DNA from: Cyclaneusma minus
Taxonomy: Eukaryota > Ascomycota > Leotiomycetes > Marthamycetales > Marthamycetaceae
Length of the DNA: 64,000 nt
Assembly: GCA_037179335.1 (NCBI GenBank)
Contig: JAKZHN010000040.1
Location: 186,001-250,000 of the forward strand
Reading direction: 5' to 3'
Shown: positions 55,759 through 64,000 of the stretch, piece after piece
Position numbering within the stretch: position 1 is the stretch's first letter
Layout: each line of letters starts with the position of its first letter
Program-made: the position numbers and the translations under genes
Notes under the pieces: generated by a model
Seen by the model: the letters and a program-made list of their open reading frames with translations, nothing else
Told to the model about the DNA's origin: nothing
The model's database searches: none

Positions 55759-56258
55759 TTTGGGCTAGTAGACAGGAGGACGAAGGAGGGTTGGAGGAGG
55801 GTAGAAGTCAGACAGGAGATGTGCTTGTAAAAGACTCCGCTTGGTGACGTAAACTGCGTGGAAATCGAAGATGGAAGCTTCGTCGTTGTCCTGGTCCAGT
55901 AGGCAATCGGGTCAGAAGGAGGAGGACGACCACCGGGTTTAGCGCGGTTCGGTTATTATGGACTGAGGCGAGCGACAACCGAGTGATTCGTGAAATAGTA
56001 GGCTCGCCGTGAAACAGGTCCTCGCAAAGACAAGGACGGGGATTCAGCGCTGGAAGAGACGACAGAAGAAGAGACTCTCCGGTGGAACATTTACTCTCGG
56101 TACATATAGCGATGTGCGTCGCAAGAACCTGGATGCGAGAAATCTTGACATGAAGGAGAGTGCAATTTGTCGGGTCCCGAATTAGCCAGTCCATATGTTT
56201 TCATCTGGAAAGGAGAGCCTAGTCATGGGATGTTTGCACCCTGCGTAGTCGCGCGCCC
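55759..56258. other. Spacer between two pseudogenes
   Basis: 500 bp. A minus open frame at 55,808-56,194 is leucine/serine/arginine-rich without motif. Nothing recognised. Confidence 0.4.
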
Positions 56259-56879
56259 TCAGCGGGCTGGGTTGTCCAAGGACTGATATTGAGCAGGGTA
56301 GGGCTCCGTTGCGTAGAGAGTGCCCTGTCGAAGCATTGGGTAGCCTCCGTACTGGCTACTCTGTTGTGGTGCGGCATACTGTGGCTGGTAGGCCTGAGGA
56401 TTGAAGTGTTGGTTTACGTACGGGGATGCAGTCTGGTCCCAGGGTAGCAGACTTGGATCGACAGCGTCGTAGTCAGGATCAACAGCGTCGTAGTCGGGAT
56501 CAACAGCGTCGTGGTCGGGATCCAGATAGCTGTCGCCCAAGCCAGACTAGTGGTTCGCGTGATCCATCTCGGTGGTTGGCTGCCTCTCCTTGATTGACTG
56601 GACTGGGGCAGAGGAACAAAGACAACATGATGGAATGGTATCCATCATAGTGTTGCACCCCTTATCCCCAAACGAGGTCGTGTTCTTGAGATACGGTGTC
56701 GTCTTCTCCAGGAATCCCCACATCCCAGCACCAAGAAAGCCACTCCCAATACCCGCACAATACCCCACCGTCACCAAAGCTGCCTTTCCTAGAGCCTTCA
56801 CAACATTGCTGCGCCCCGGCTCAAACACAACATCGACCAGAACTTCAGATGTTCAATTCGTCTCTTCGCCCTTGTTCAT
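56259..56879 (-). pseudogene. Small predicted membrane protein gene with two nonsense codons
   Basis: One continuous frame of 206 codons plus a final stop, from ATG 56,879 (MNKGEETN) to 56,259, broken by TGA at 56,853-56,855 and TAG at 56,547-56,549. Between the stops: a glycine-rich hydrophobic stretch (LVTVGYCAGIGSGFLGAGMW) that could cross a membrane. After the second: a tandem acidic repeat (DPDYDAV) and a Q/Y-rich tail. Both stops could arise by a single C-to-T change (CGA to TGA, CAG to TAG), the RIP direction. The family is not recognised. Confidence 0.6.
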
Positions 56880-57117
56880 TGCGGGAAGAAGGATCAAGCG
56901 CAGATAGAAACTTCCATATTGTCAGCCTGTCATGAGGGGATTCTTCGGGCGTGTGTGGAGCGTGGCAACCGTTATTGGGTATGTAGACGCCCGTTGGACA
57001 GGAGTTGACGAGGCGAGGGCTGCGACGCTTGATGCGGTAGCAGAGGCAACACTAACAGTGCATGGCAAAGAAGAGGCCGTGCTGCAGTTGATGTTGAAGG
57101 GATCTCGCTGCCTGTTT

Positions 57118-57700
57118 CTAGGACAGACAGAACAAGGCATGTCGACAGATAGTGATCCGTCGACAGATGGATCGACCCTTGACTTGCTCTTCGGGCATGG
57201 ACACCATGTTCTGCATACCGCCCATACCAGGGAATCCATATCCGCCCATGCCCGTGCCCATACCCAGGGGATGTTTGTTGGACCCATTTTTCCCTGTCTG
57301 TCTCTTTGCACCTCCATTTCTGCCTGCCTCTTTTTTATTCTCGGCGGTCAGTCTGAGCGTCGAATTTGGGATGGCGGGGAATCTGGATTTGCTTCTTGTC
57401 AGCCCAGTCCATTCACGAATCTTCCAGGGTATTCTCGTTGACCTCCCGGCAATCATGGGAAGGATGCGGAAAGACGAGAAGGAGGGTTGGAGCCGAAGGA
57501 GGGATTTTAGGTTGGAGGGGAGACCGACTTACAACGGAAGAAGTCTGAATGGAGAGATAACTCGGGACACTGGGTAAGGCGGAACGCCGACGTTGGCGAA
57601 GAAGTTGGCGGTGCCTTCGGTGCCAGGGAAGTTTGAACGGCCAGAAGACACAGCACTGTTGGCGAAGAAATCAGCGGGATGGTAGCGGACTGTTTGCTTG
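57118..57700 (-). pseudogene. Coding relic with GMG-rich segment, unknown family
   Basis: Minus strand. An exon piece ending at 57,532 reads RYHPADFFANSAVSSGRSNF, then FFANVGVPPYPVSRV, with a GTAAGT donor. After a possible acceptor near 57,440, one frame gives IREWTGLTRSK...HPLGMGTGMGGYGFPGMGGM to a TAG at 57,118; another gives MDWADKKQIQIPRHPKFDAQ between stops. No complete model fits. At 57,138-57,175 GTCGACAGAT occurs twice; the same word is at 55,116. Confidence 0.4.
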
Positions 57701-58740
57701 CACCATGATCACCCGGTTTGGATGGGCCTTGGTAGCTAGCAACAACCATACCTCAAAAATCCTCACCAAGTACTTTCTTTCCCAGCCTCCTCAGTCGCAG
57801 CCTGTCAGACCTGACGATCAGCTATGCTCTCCCATCATACTGCAACCAGAATTCCACAGTCGCGGCCTCGACTGCCGCGTTGGCCAGGCTGAATTTCCAC
57901 ATCAGCGACACCGCTATTAGCGAAGTACTCGGGCCTGCTCGAACAGTCCGACTTCAGCGCTATTTCGGGCTTGAACACGTGTTTGTATTGTAGCCGCTCG
58001 CGTCCGAGGTTTTCAGAGCCTAGATGTTCGATTAGCAACATGCCCGAGCAATCATACATTCTGGAACTCACCGTCCGCCAACACTCCCATTGCGAAGAGC
58101 AGAGCGTCCGTACCCTACCTAGCACATTGTCACCATGACAATTAGTCTTCTCTTCTGTTTCCTCACGGCAGAGGGAACCGCAGCCTGCAGGAAAGTGCAT
58201 GAACTTGGTAGCCGGGAATTTCTTGAATGCGTTTCTTGCGGCGGTTCTTTTCAATCACGTATCGTAGCAGGCGACGTGCTCATGCCGTTATCGTGGGTCG
58301 TTCGGAAAGTCTCAGGTGTTCGGTCGGCGTTGTGGAGGAAAGACGCGCCGTGGTTAAAGCGAAGCGAAGTGAATTTCTCGAATTTTTCGCAAGCGCTCGC
58401 TAGTGCGATAAAGTATAAACAACGGCGTATAGTTAACCTGAAGTAGCTTCGAAAGACGCCATAGGGCGTCATGGGACCGAGCAATTTCCAGGACATGTGA
58501 AAAGGGAGTGAAGCAACCTGAACCAGACGATGACACCACACAAACAAGAAGGGGTCATGTGAACCATACAGATCTTCAATAGTGAAGACGAGAGCTCAGT
58601 AAATTCCCCGTCTCTTTCAAATCAGCATGTGAAGCTGAACATGTTACTATCCGCACTTATCACTTGAGCAGCGCCCCAAGGCTTTAATGGAAGCCTGGTA
58701 ATGTCAAACTCCTTTGCATTGTCCTAGCTACGGTCTATGA
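57701..58740. other. Intergenic with short coding-like fragments
   Basis: Minus-strand frames at 58,354-58,539 (WRLSKLLQVNYTPLFILYRT) and near 58,190-58,270 (VIEKNRRKKRIQEIPGYQVH) look protein-like but end in stops and cannot be joined. A plus frame at 58,135-58,446 begins with a hydrophobic stretch (MTISLLFCFLTAEGTAAC) but overlaps these. Probably more relics. Confidence 0.35.
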
Positions 58741-58809
58741 ATGCAGAGCCGAAGGAGCAGACATCGACACGAGATGTCTCCAGTCACACTGCCCCCTCCA
58801 TCAGCTACC

Positions 58810-60761
58810 TCACTTCTTTCCCCTCGTCCTAAAAGTCTTCAGCGGATCCGACTTTCTCCCTCCCACCTTCCTCCCCTTCCCCATCTTCCTCTTATTCCGG
58901 ATCTTGTGATCCTTCGTCTTCCCAATCCCCACAAACCCCACATCCTTGGTAATAGCAGCCTGTCCCTCCCTCGGCAACAAATACTCGGGCACATGCTTCA
59001 AATGCGCCTGCACTCTCGCCGGCCTCAATTCACCATCATGTCTCAGATGCTGCAAATCTTCCGGATTCTCCTCAAAATGGCGCTTCAGCTTCTCGCTCTT
59101 CATGAGTTCCTGGCGCAGCTCACGAGTTCGTGCTTCGCGGACGGCGATTTTGGTGACAGCGCGCAGGGCGTCGTCCATGCGGTAGCGGAAGGCGTCGACT
59201 TGCTTCATGTCGAAGTGGTAGGGCTTGACTTCTTTGCCTTTCTTGGCTTGGTAGCGCATGATTTTCGCAAGCACGGCTTCGTCTTCTTTGGCGGATTCGA
59301 TGGAGGTGGGCTTGTGCTTTCCGTAGAGCTCGGTGGGGACGACGAAGGAGAGCGCCATGCCGGTTTGCCCAGCTCGGGCTGTGCGGCCGATACGGTGGGT
59401 GTAGGATTTGGAGGATGTGGGGAGGTCGAAGTTGATGACGCAGGCGACGTTCTTGAAGTCGATGCCACGGGATACACCGTATTCTTTGTCTTTCTTGGCC
59501 AGCTTCCTCCTTTTCTTCGGATTCTGTGCTTTTTCGACCTTTTTCGACTCCTCGCCATCTTGTCCTTCCTCATCATCGGCTTCCTTGGGTTCTCCTTTGG
59601 ATTCTCCGTCGGCCTCCTCGACCTCGTCCTTTTTGCTAGACCGAGACTCGTTCCCCATTACTTCATTTTCATCCGAAGCAATGATGATATCGTACACGTT
59701 CTTGTTGAACTCTTCCACAACATGTATTCTCGAGTTGACAGGCAGTTCGGAGTTCAAAATACAGCTCTTCGTGCCGAATTGCTCGAGGTACAGCTTGAGA
59801 CGGTAGCATCGATCAATGTCTCCAACAAAAATGATACACTTGCCCTTGACAAGCTTCAACTTGAAGATGACATAGATCAGTAGGAACTTCTCGTCTTCTG
59901 CGCATCTGTAGGATAAAAATTAGCACCCTTTCCAAATTTTGATCAGGACGTAACATACTTGACCACGTATTGACTGACTCCTTCGCCCTCGGCCTCTTTC
60001 TCATCCAGTTCCAACACCACGGGATCCCTGCAAAACAGTCCTTTCAGCGTATCTACCTCGCTCGTCAAGGTAGCACTCATCAGTATCGTTTGCAAGCCCT
60101 TTGGTATCAGTCGTGATATATTCTGCAGATCCTCATCGTAGCCATACGACAGCACCAAATCCGCCTCATCGATCACCAAATGAGCTAGATGTTCCAGGGA
60201 TAGAGCGGAAGAATCAAGGTGTGTGGAGGCGCGGGCAGGAGTCGCAATAACAACATCCGGGGAGTCTGCTAGTAACGATCGCTGGACGGTGTCGGATACT
60301 TTCTGTGTCAGGTTGACGGCGCGAATGTCTTTTCCGCAGAACGACGCAAAGGATTCGACGGCTTTGTGGACCTGTTCAGCGAGCTCCTTGGTGGGTACGA
60401 GGATCAGAGCGGATGTGCCGGTATTTGAGGACGACTGTTCATTGTAAGCTGCCGTTCGTCGTGCATTTCAAACTATTCTTCATACCTGTTTGCGCTTGAG
60501 AATGGAATGGAGAACCGGAAGCACATAAGCAGCAGTCTTTCCGGAACCCGTCTTCGCCCTGGCCAAAACATCTTTGCCCTCGAGCGCCGCGGGAATTGCC
60601 TTGGTCTGGACTGGAGTGGGCTCTACGAAGTTCTGCTTCGCAAGGCCTTGGAGCAATCTTGCATCGAGGCCCAACTTTTCGAAAGAGTTGCTGGGAGCAG
60701 ACTCGGCAGCAATCTCGTCGGCAGGGACCGGGACATCGTTCTCGTCGAGTTTGCGCTTCAT
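58810..60761 (-). CDS. DBP9: ATP-dependent RNA helicase DBP9 (DEAD-box)
   Basis: Nucleolar DEAD-box helicase of the Dbp9/DDX56 family, needed for 60S ribosomal subunit maturation and 27S rRNA processing in yeast. Three exons by hand: 60,486-60,761, 59,959-60,434, 58,810-59,905. The introns are 51 and 53 bp (GTATGA...AACAG; GTATGT, GCTAAT branch, CTACAG). Product 615 aa, the usual size. Motifs in order: Q motif (F27, PTPVQ at 48-52), motif I AKTGSGKT at 69-76, motif Ia PTKELAE, TPAR, motif II DEAD at 181-184, motif III SAT at 212-214, an acidic/lysine insert typical of Dbp9, HRIGRTARAG, and a basic tail ending RGKK. Nothing is missing. A MITE lies about 150 bp upstream of the start. Confidence 0.97.
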
Positions 60762-60907
60762 TTTGTCGTGTTGTGGTGTGAATGTGGGATTTCCTGGTCT
60801 GAACTCGATTGCGACGTTATCGCATTTTCTTGTGAACTTTTCGAGCGCTACCTTGTCGGGAAATTTCCGGCTCGGTTCGGAGCATCGATATTCCGCGTCA
60901 ATCCGTA

Positions 60908-61244
60908 CAGTGAGCCAGGATTTTAATTATTCCATGTCAGCCACGTGCAGGAGTGGAGTTGATTCGGACCTTCGGTGGGACTAGTTTGGCAATATTGCTT
61001 TTGCTTAATAGAAACCACGAAAAAAGCACGTTTTTACAATTAAAAATCTGTAATTTTGCAAGCATTGGAATTTTACCCTCTTGTTTTGTTTTCTCGAATT
61101 TCCCCCGTCTTTTTTGCTTGCATGGTTATTTAGAAATTTTTATCTGGATGCCAATTTTACCTCAATATGGTAAGTGCCCAAAGCCCACAGCACCATTTAC
61201 CCTTGTGATTGGCGACATGGAATAATTAAAATCCTGGCTCACTG
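60908..61244. mobile_element. Tc1/mariner-like MITE, TA target site
   Basis: 337 bp with perfect 31-bp terminal inverted repeats (60,908-60,938 and 61,214-61,244), starting CAGTGAGCCAGGATTTTAAT. TA dinucleotides flank both ends (60,906-60,907 and 61,245-61,246). CAGT ends with a TA duplication fit the Tc1/mariner/pogo group. There is no transposase, so it is non-autonomous. TIRs without mismatch suggest a fairly recent insertion. Position: 146 bp upstream of the DBP9 ATG. Confidence 0.9.
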
Positions 61245-62182
61245 TATGTGGTCCTCCTCCAAACATGAACGCGTCCACTTTTCAAGATCACAACCTCGAT
61301 CAAGTGCCACTCGCCACACATTCCAGAACCTCTGCGATATGAGACTACGTTGTTCGAACAGTTCGAATTTCCTGTTCCGGTGGCGAGCTTGAGACTCGAG
61401 TAAAGTAAAATCGTCATTTTCTTTCGTCTCACGCGTTCTGTTTTCCCCTTTCCTGCTTCTGACTTCCTTTTCCACCAAGACCAAGAGTCACTGGATGCCT
61501 CTCTGCCCTTTGGGTATATGACACATATCAGTTCCAAGTTGGCTGTTGCCATACAACTTTTGCATTACAAATTACTATCGTTCATGTCTACAGCATCTGC
61601 TCGAAACTCCTCTCAAGCTCCCCGGTTGCCCCAGCCATCGGCCGCGAGCTTGTCCTTGCTGCTTCAACTGCTGCCATCGGCTATCCCTTGCAAAGACCGA
61701 ATGTCTGCATGCAGCAAATATTGAGTGGTAAGGCACGGGGAGTTGAGGGGAGGTGGAGGGAAGGGTAGCATGTCACGTGTAAAAATTACGAATGAAAGGG
61801 ACTCGCTGAAGACCGATTGGAGGGTTGATTACAGCATCGCCATAGGGAGGGCAGCAATGACCGTGTGGGCCAGTTCCCCCTGTCCGTTGGAGAGTTTGCA
61901 GCGCGCCAGTCAGGCCACGGGCAACAGATCTATTGGCGGTGCTGCGGATTGTGTCGTTCGCTATCATGCAATGATGAGCAGGGGCGTAAGAGCTTGGATG
62001 GGAAGGCTAGCTAAGGAAGAACTTACTGAAGCACCGGAACCCAGCGGGCGTTATCAAAGATGTTTCCGGGTTGAACGCGCGGAACAATAACAGGGCCAGC
62101 TTGCTGGGGACCAGGCTCCTCCTCAGCCCCAAAGAACCTAGCCCTACGCATGCCCTGGTCCCTCAAAAGCTGTTGGATATCA
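61245..62182. other. Intergenic, 3' of the RBR ligase gene
   Basis: About 940 bp. Open frames on both strands (for example 61,725-62,090 plus) show no motif. Contains the ligase 3' region. Confidence 0.5.
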
Positions 62183-63420
62183 TTAAGCCACAGGGGGTGC
62201 GGCAGCCTGTCCCGGTTCTCGATTCGCAGGTTGGTTCGCTCGAGCCAAAAGACGAGGCTCATTCCACAATGGGCATTTACACTTCCTTGGTTTCCATTGT
62301 GCTCCACATATATAGCAGAACTGGGCGCCGCATGGACACCTGCAAGACGATCAGCATGGCAGCAAAAAACTTGAGAGTCGGGACCATTGATCACTCACGT
62401 CATATGGTTGCATCCGATATCCAACTCCACCACTCTTGAACACTTATAGCATCGTTGCCATTTCTGGACTTTGGCAGTTTCGAGAACCTGATGTAAAGCC
62501 GTGTCTTTCGGACAATCCCCCTGATGAGCCTCCGCTTTGCACATCGTACAAGTCTTCAAAGTACACTTCGGACAGCTCGCAACATCGCCAGCGAAGTATT
62601 GGGCGCCGATGAACGCGGAGCAGGTTGGTGAGTGACAATAGATTCTTTTCGGATCCTCAAGCTCCGTCTTCCTCTTCTCGAACTCCCTTACCAGCTCACC
62701 CTTCAGGAATACTCGGACACTTTCGATCGGTATGGGTTGCCGGCAGCAACGAGGCGGGAATAGTGATTCGTCTTTCATCGACCCCTCGAATAGAGCTGCG
62801 AGACAATCGCGGCAGTACTCGTGAGCGCACGGCACGCGTGTGATATCGAAGATCTCGACTTCTTCGCGGCAAGCTATGCAACTGGGATTGTGGGATGATT
62901 TCTTGGGAGGTCGACTGGCTGCCCAAGCAGACGACTCCGGCTGGCCTCCCTCAGCGAGTTCCGCCTCTTCATCCGTCAAAGTTACCGGCGCATCCGACGA
63001 TCCCGAGACGAACTTCATCCTCAGCTTTTCCAAAACCTCGGCTTCAATAATGACATCCGCATTCGGGTCATTCACCGAAATGTTCAAGTTTGGCGTGTTT
63101 CTGTTAACAGCCAGTTGCAAAGCAAGACCTCGATCACGCACAGCAATCTCCTCCTGCCGTCGAGCTTCTCTCACTACCTCGCCATCAGCTTGCACAGCGC
63201 AAGCAATGCTTCGGGCCATCCGGGTATCGGTACACAACGAAGCCATGTTCTCCAGTTCTTGTGTCTGCAATTGGAACGCCAGTGCTTCGTCAGATAATTC
63301 ATCTTCGCGACCTTTGCCTTTGCCGTTGACGGTGTAAGCTTGAGCATCTTGGAGTTGGAGCTGGAGGATTAGGTTTGTGGTTTCGTCGTCGACTCCACGG
63401 AGGCCGTAGAGACACGCCAT
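62183..63420 (-). CDS. RBR-type (RING1-IBR-RING2) E3 ubiquitin ligase
   Basis: 392-aa RING-between-RING ligase, which accepts ubiquitin from an E2 on a RING2 cysteine before passing it to the substrate. Exon 1 is 62,399-63,420, the intron 62,340-62,398 (59 bp, GTGAGT, TGCTGATC, TTGCAG, phase 2), exon 2 62,183-62,339. RING1: CIACREEVEIF...CAHEYCRDC...PPRCC (about residues 180-230). IBR: YCHSPTCSAFIG...CPKC...CTMCKAEAHQGDC. RING2: CYKCSRVVELDIGCNHMTCP, then CGAQFCYICGAQW and CKC; the catalytic cysteine is that of IGCNHM. The intron splits RING2 just after HMT. The N-terminus is a helical region without recognised domain. The end (APPVA-stop) is short for the family; a further intron cannot be excluded. 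The substrate is unknown. Confidence 0.9.
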
Positions 63421-64000
63421 GTTTTTGTGGGTTTCTTGGAATTCTAAGAGGCTTTAATGTGTGCAGTGGGTTTTCAAGGGACACTATCGTATAGTGTAGA
63501 CGCTGGAGATAGCATTCAGGAGGAGAGGGGAATCGAGGAGGGGAGGTTTCCATTGTCAATGGTTGGGCCTGGATGACATGCCACTTAGACTTTCGGTAAT
63601 CCCTGCATATGGTTCTCACCCTCTTAGACTTTGACACAAGTACAATTCTCTGATACGGGGTATCGGTTGGACGAGAAGATGCTTCTATTGGCTAGGTAAG
63701 ATTAAAGATTTCCTCTTCCGTTTCTCCTTCGTGAACATGCAATTTCACTCGAAAGAATCGCTGAACCTTGTACTCTCATCCCTTAGCCCGGGCAGAAGTG
63801 GACTTACGAGGTTTTTCTAAAGATAGGTAAGCATTTCCGATTCAAGACTGGATTTGGAAGAAGTGGCGAGTCACATATCTGCCACCTTTCTGTGAAATTT
63901 TGTTATGTGAGGTTACGAGACAGTTGCAAAGAAAGTTGGAATGAGCTGTAAGGAGAAGCAATCAAGGTACAAAAGACGATTTTTGGAAGGCGGGATTTTC
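63421..64000. promoter_or_regulatory. Upstream region of the RBR ligase gene
   Basis: 580 bp to the window end, presumably promoter and 5' UTR. No clear TATA box in the expected position. No other gene seen. Confidence 0.4.

Noticed and set aside
61725..62090. 121-codon plus frame between DBP9 and the RBR gene
   Set aside because: No motif, overlaps other frames, and its end runs into the 3' side of the ligase locus.
1..64000. tRNA, rRNA, CRISPR, bacterial-type operons or riboswitches
   Set aside because: No cloverleaf B-box (GGTTCGAATCC-type), no rRNA stretches, no spaced identical repeats; the genome is fungal.

Overview
The window looks like part of a filamentous ascomycete (Pezizomycotina) chromosome. 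Introns are short (48-71 bp) with GTAAGT/GTATGT donors and CTAAC/CTGAC branch sites. Genes are widely spaced, and about 22 kb of very AT-rich sequence carries retrotransposons with the C-to-T/G-to-A and stop-codon damage expected of repeat-induced point mutation (RIP).

Layout. (1) 1-21,970: an AT-rich block with no intact gene. A Ty1/Copia copy (1-962 plus 8,653-11,229) is split by a Ty3/Gypsy element on the minus strand (963-8,652, paired 219-bp LTRs). A second Copia copy (11,858-17,404) follows, then unclassified AT-rich relics. (2) 21,975-22,430: a 228-bp tandem duplication with one N, at the edge of the AT block. (3) 22,485-33,099: five minus-strand paralogous BTB/POZ genes sharing one gene structure (one truncated at the AT edge, one with a nonsense codon), an alpha/beta hydrolase, and two decayed hydrolase 3' ends that show a hydrolase-BTB unit was duplicated. 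A TIR element (8-bp target duplication) here contains a nested solo LTR (5-bp target duplication). (4) 34,248-38,058: SMC3 (cohesin) on the plus strand. (5) 38,500-44,450: no convincing protein gene. It holds a repeat island, an unusual array of alternating plus and minus TATA boxes with CACGTG boxes, and a smaller tandem repeat. (6) 44,608-50,556: a large, mostly disordered, coiled-coil protein gene on the minus strand, containing three related intron-like elements with conserved hairpins. (7) 50,557-58,740: minisatellites, an inverted-repeat element and many broken coding fragments. (8) 58,810-63,420: DBP9 (ribosome-biogenesis DEAD-box helicase) and an RBR-type E3 ubiquitin ligase, both minus, separated by a mariner-like MITE.

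SMC3, DBP9, the RBR ligase and the hydrolase are ordinary host genes. The rest shows a genome edge shaped by transposons: BTB genes expanding and decaying beside the RIP block, non-autonomous DNA elements in intergenic regions, and clusters of host-gene relics. Exon coordinates were derived by hand from splice signals and frame. Family calls rest on motif recognition alone, with no database search.
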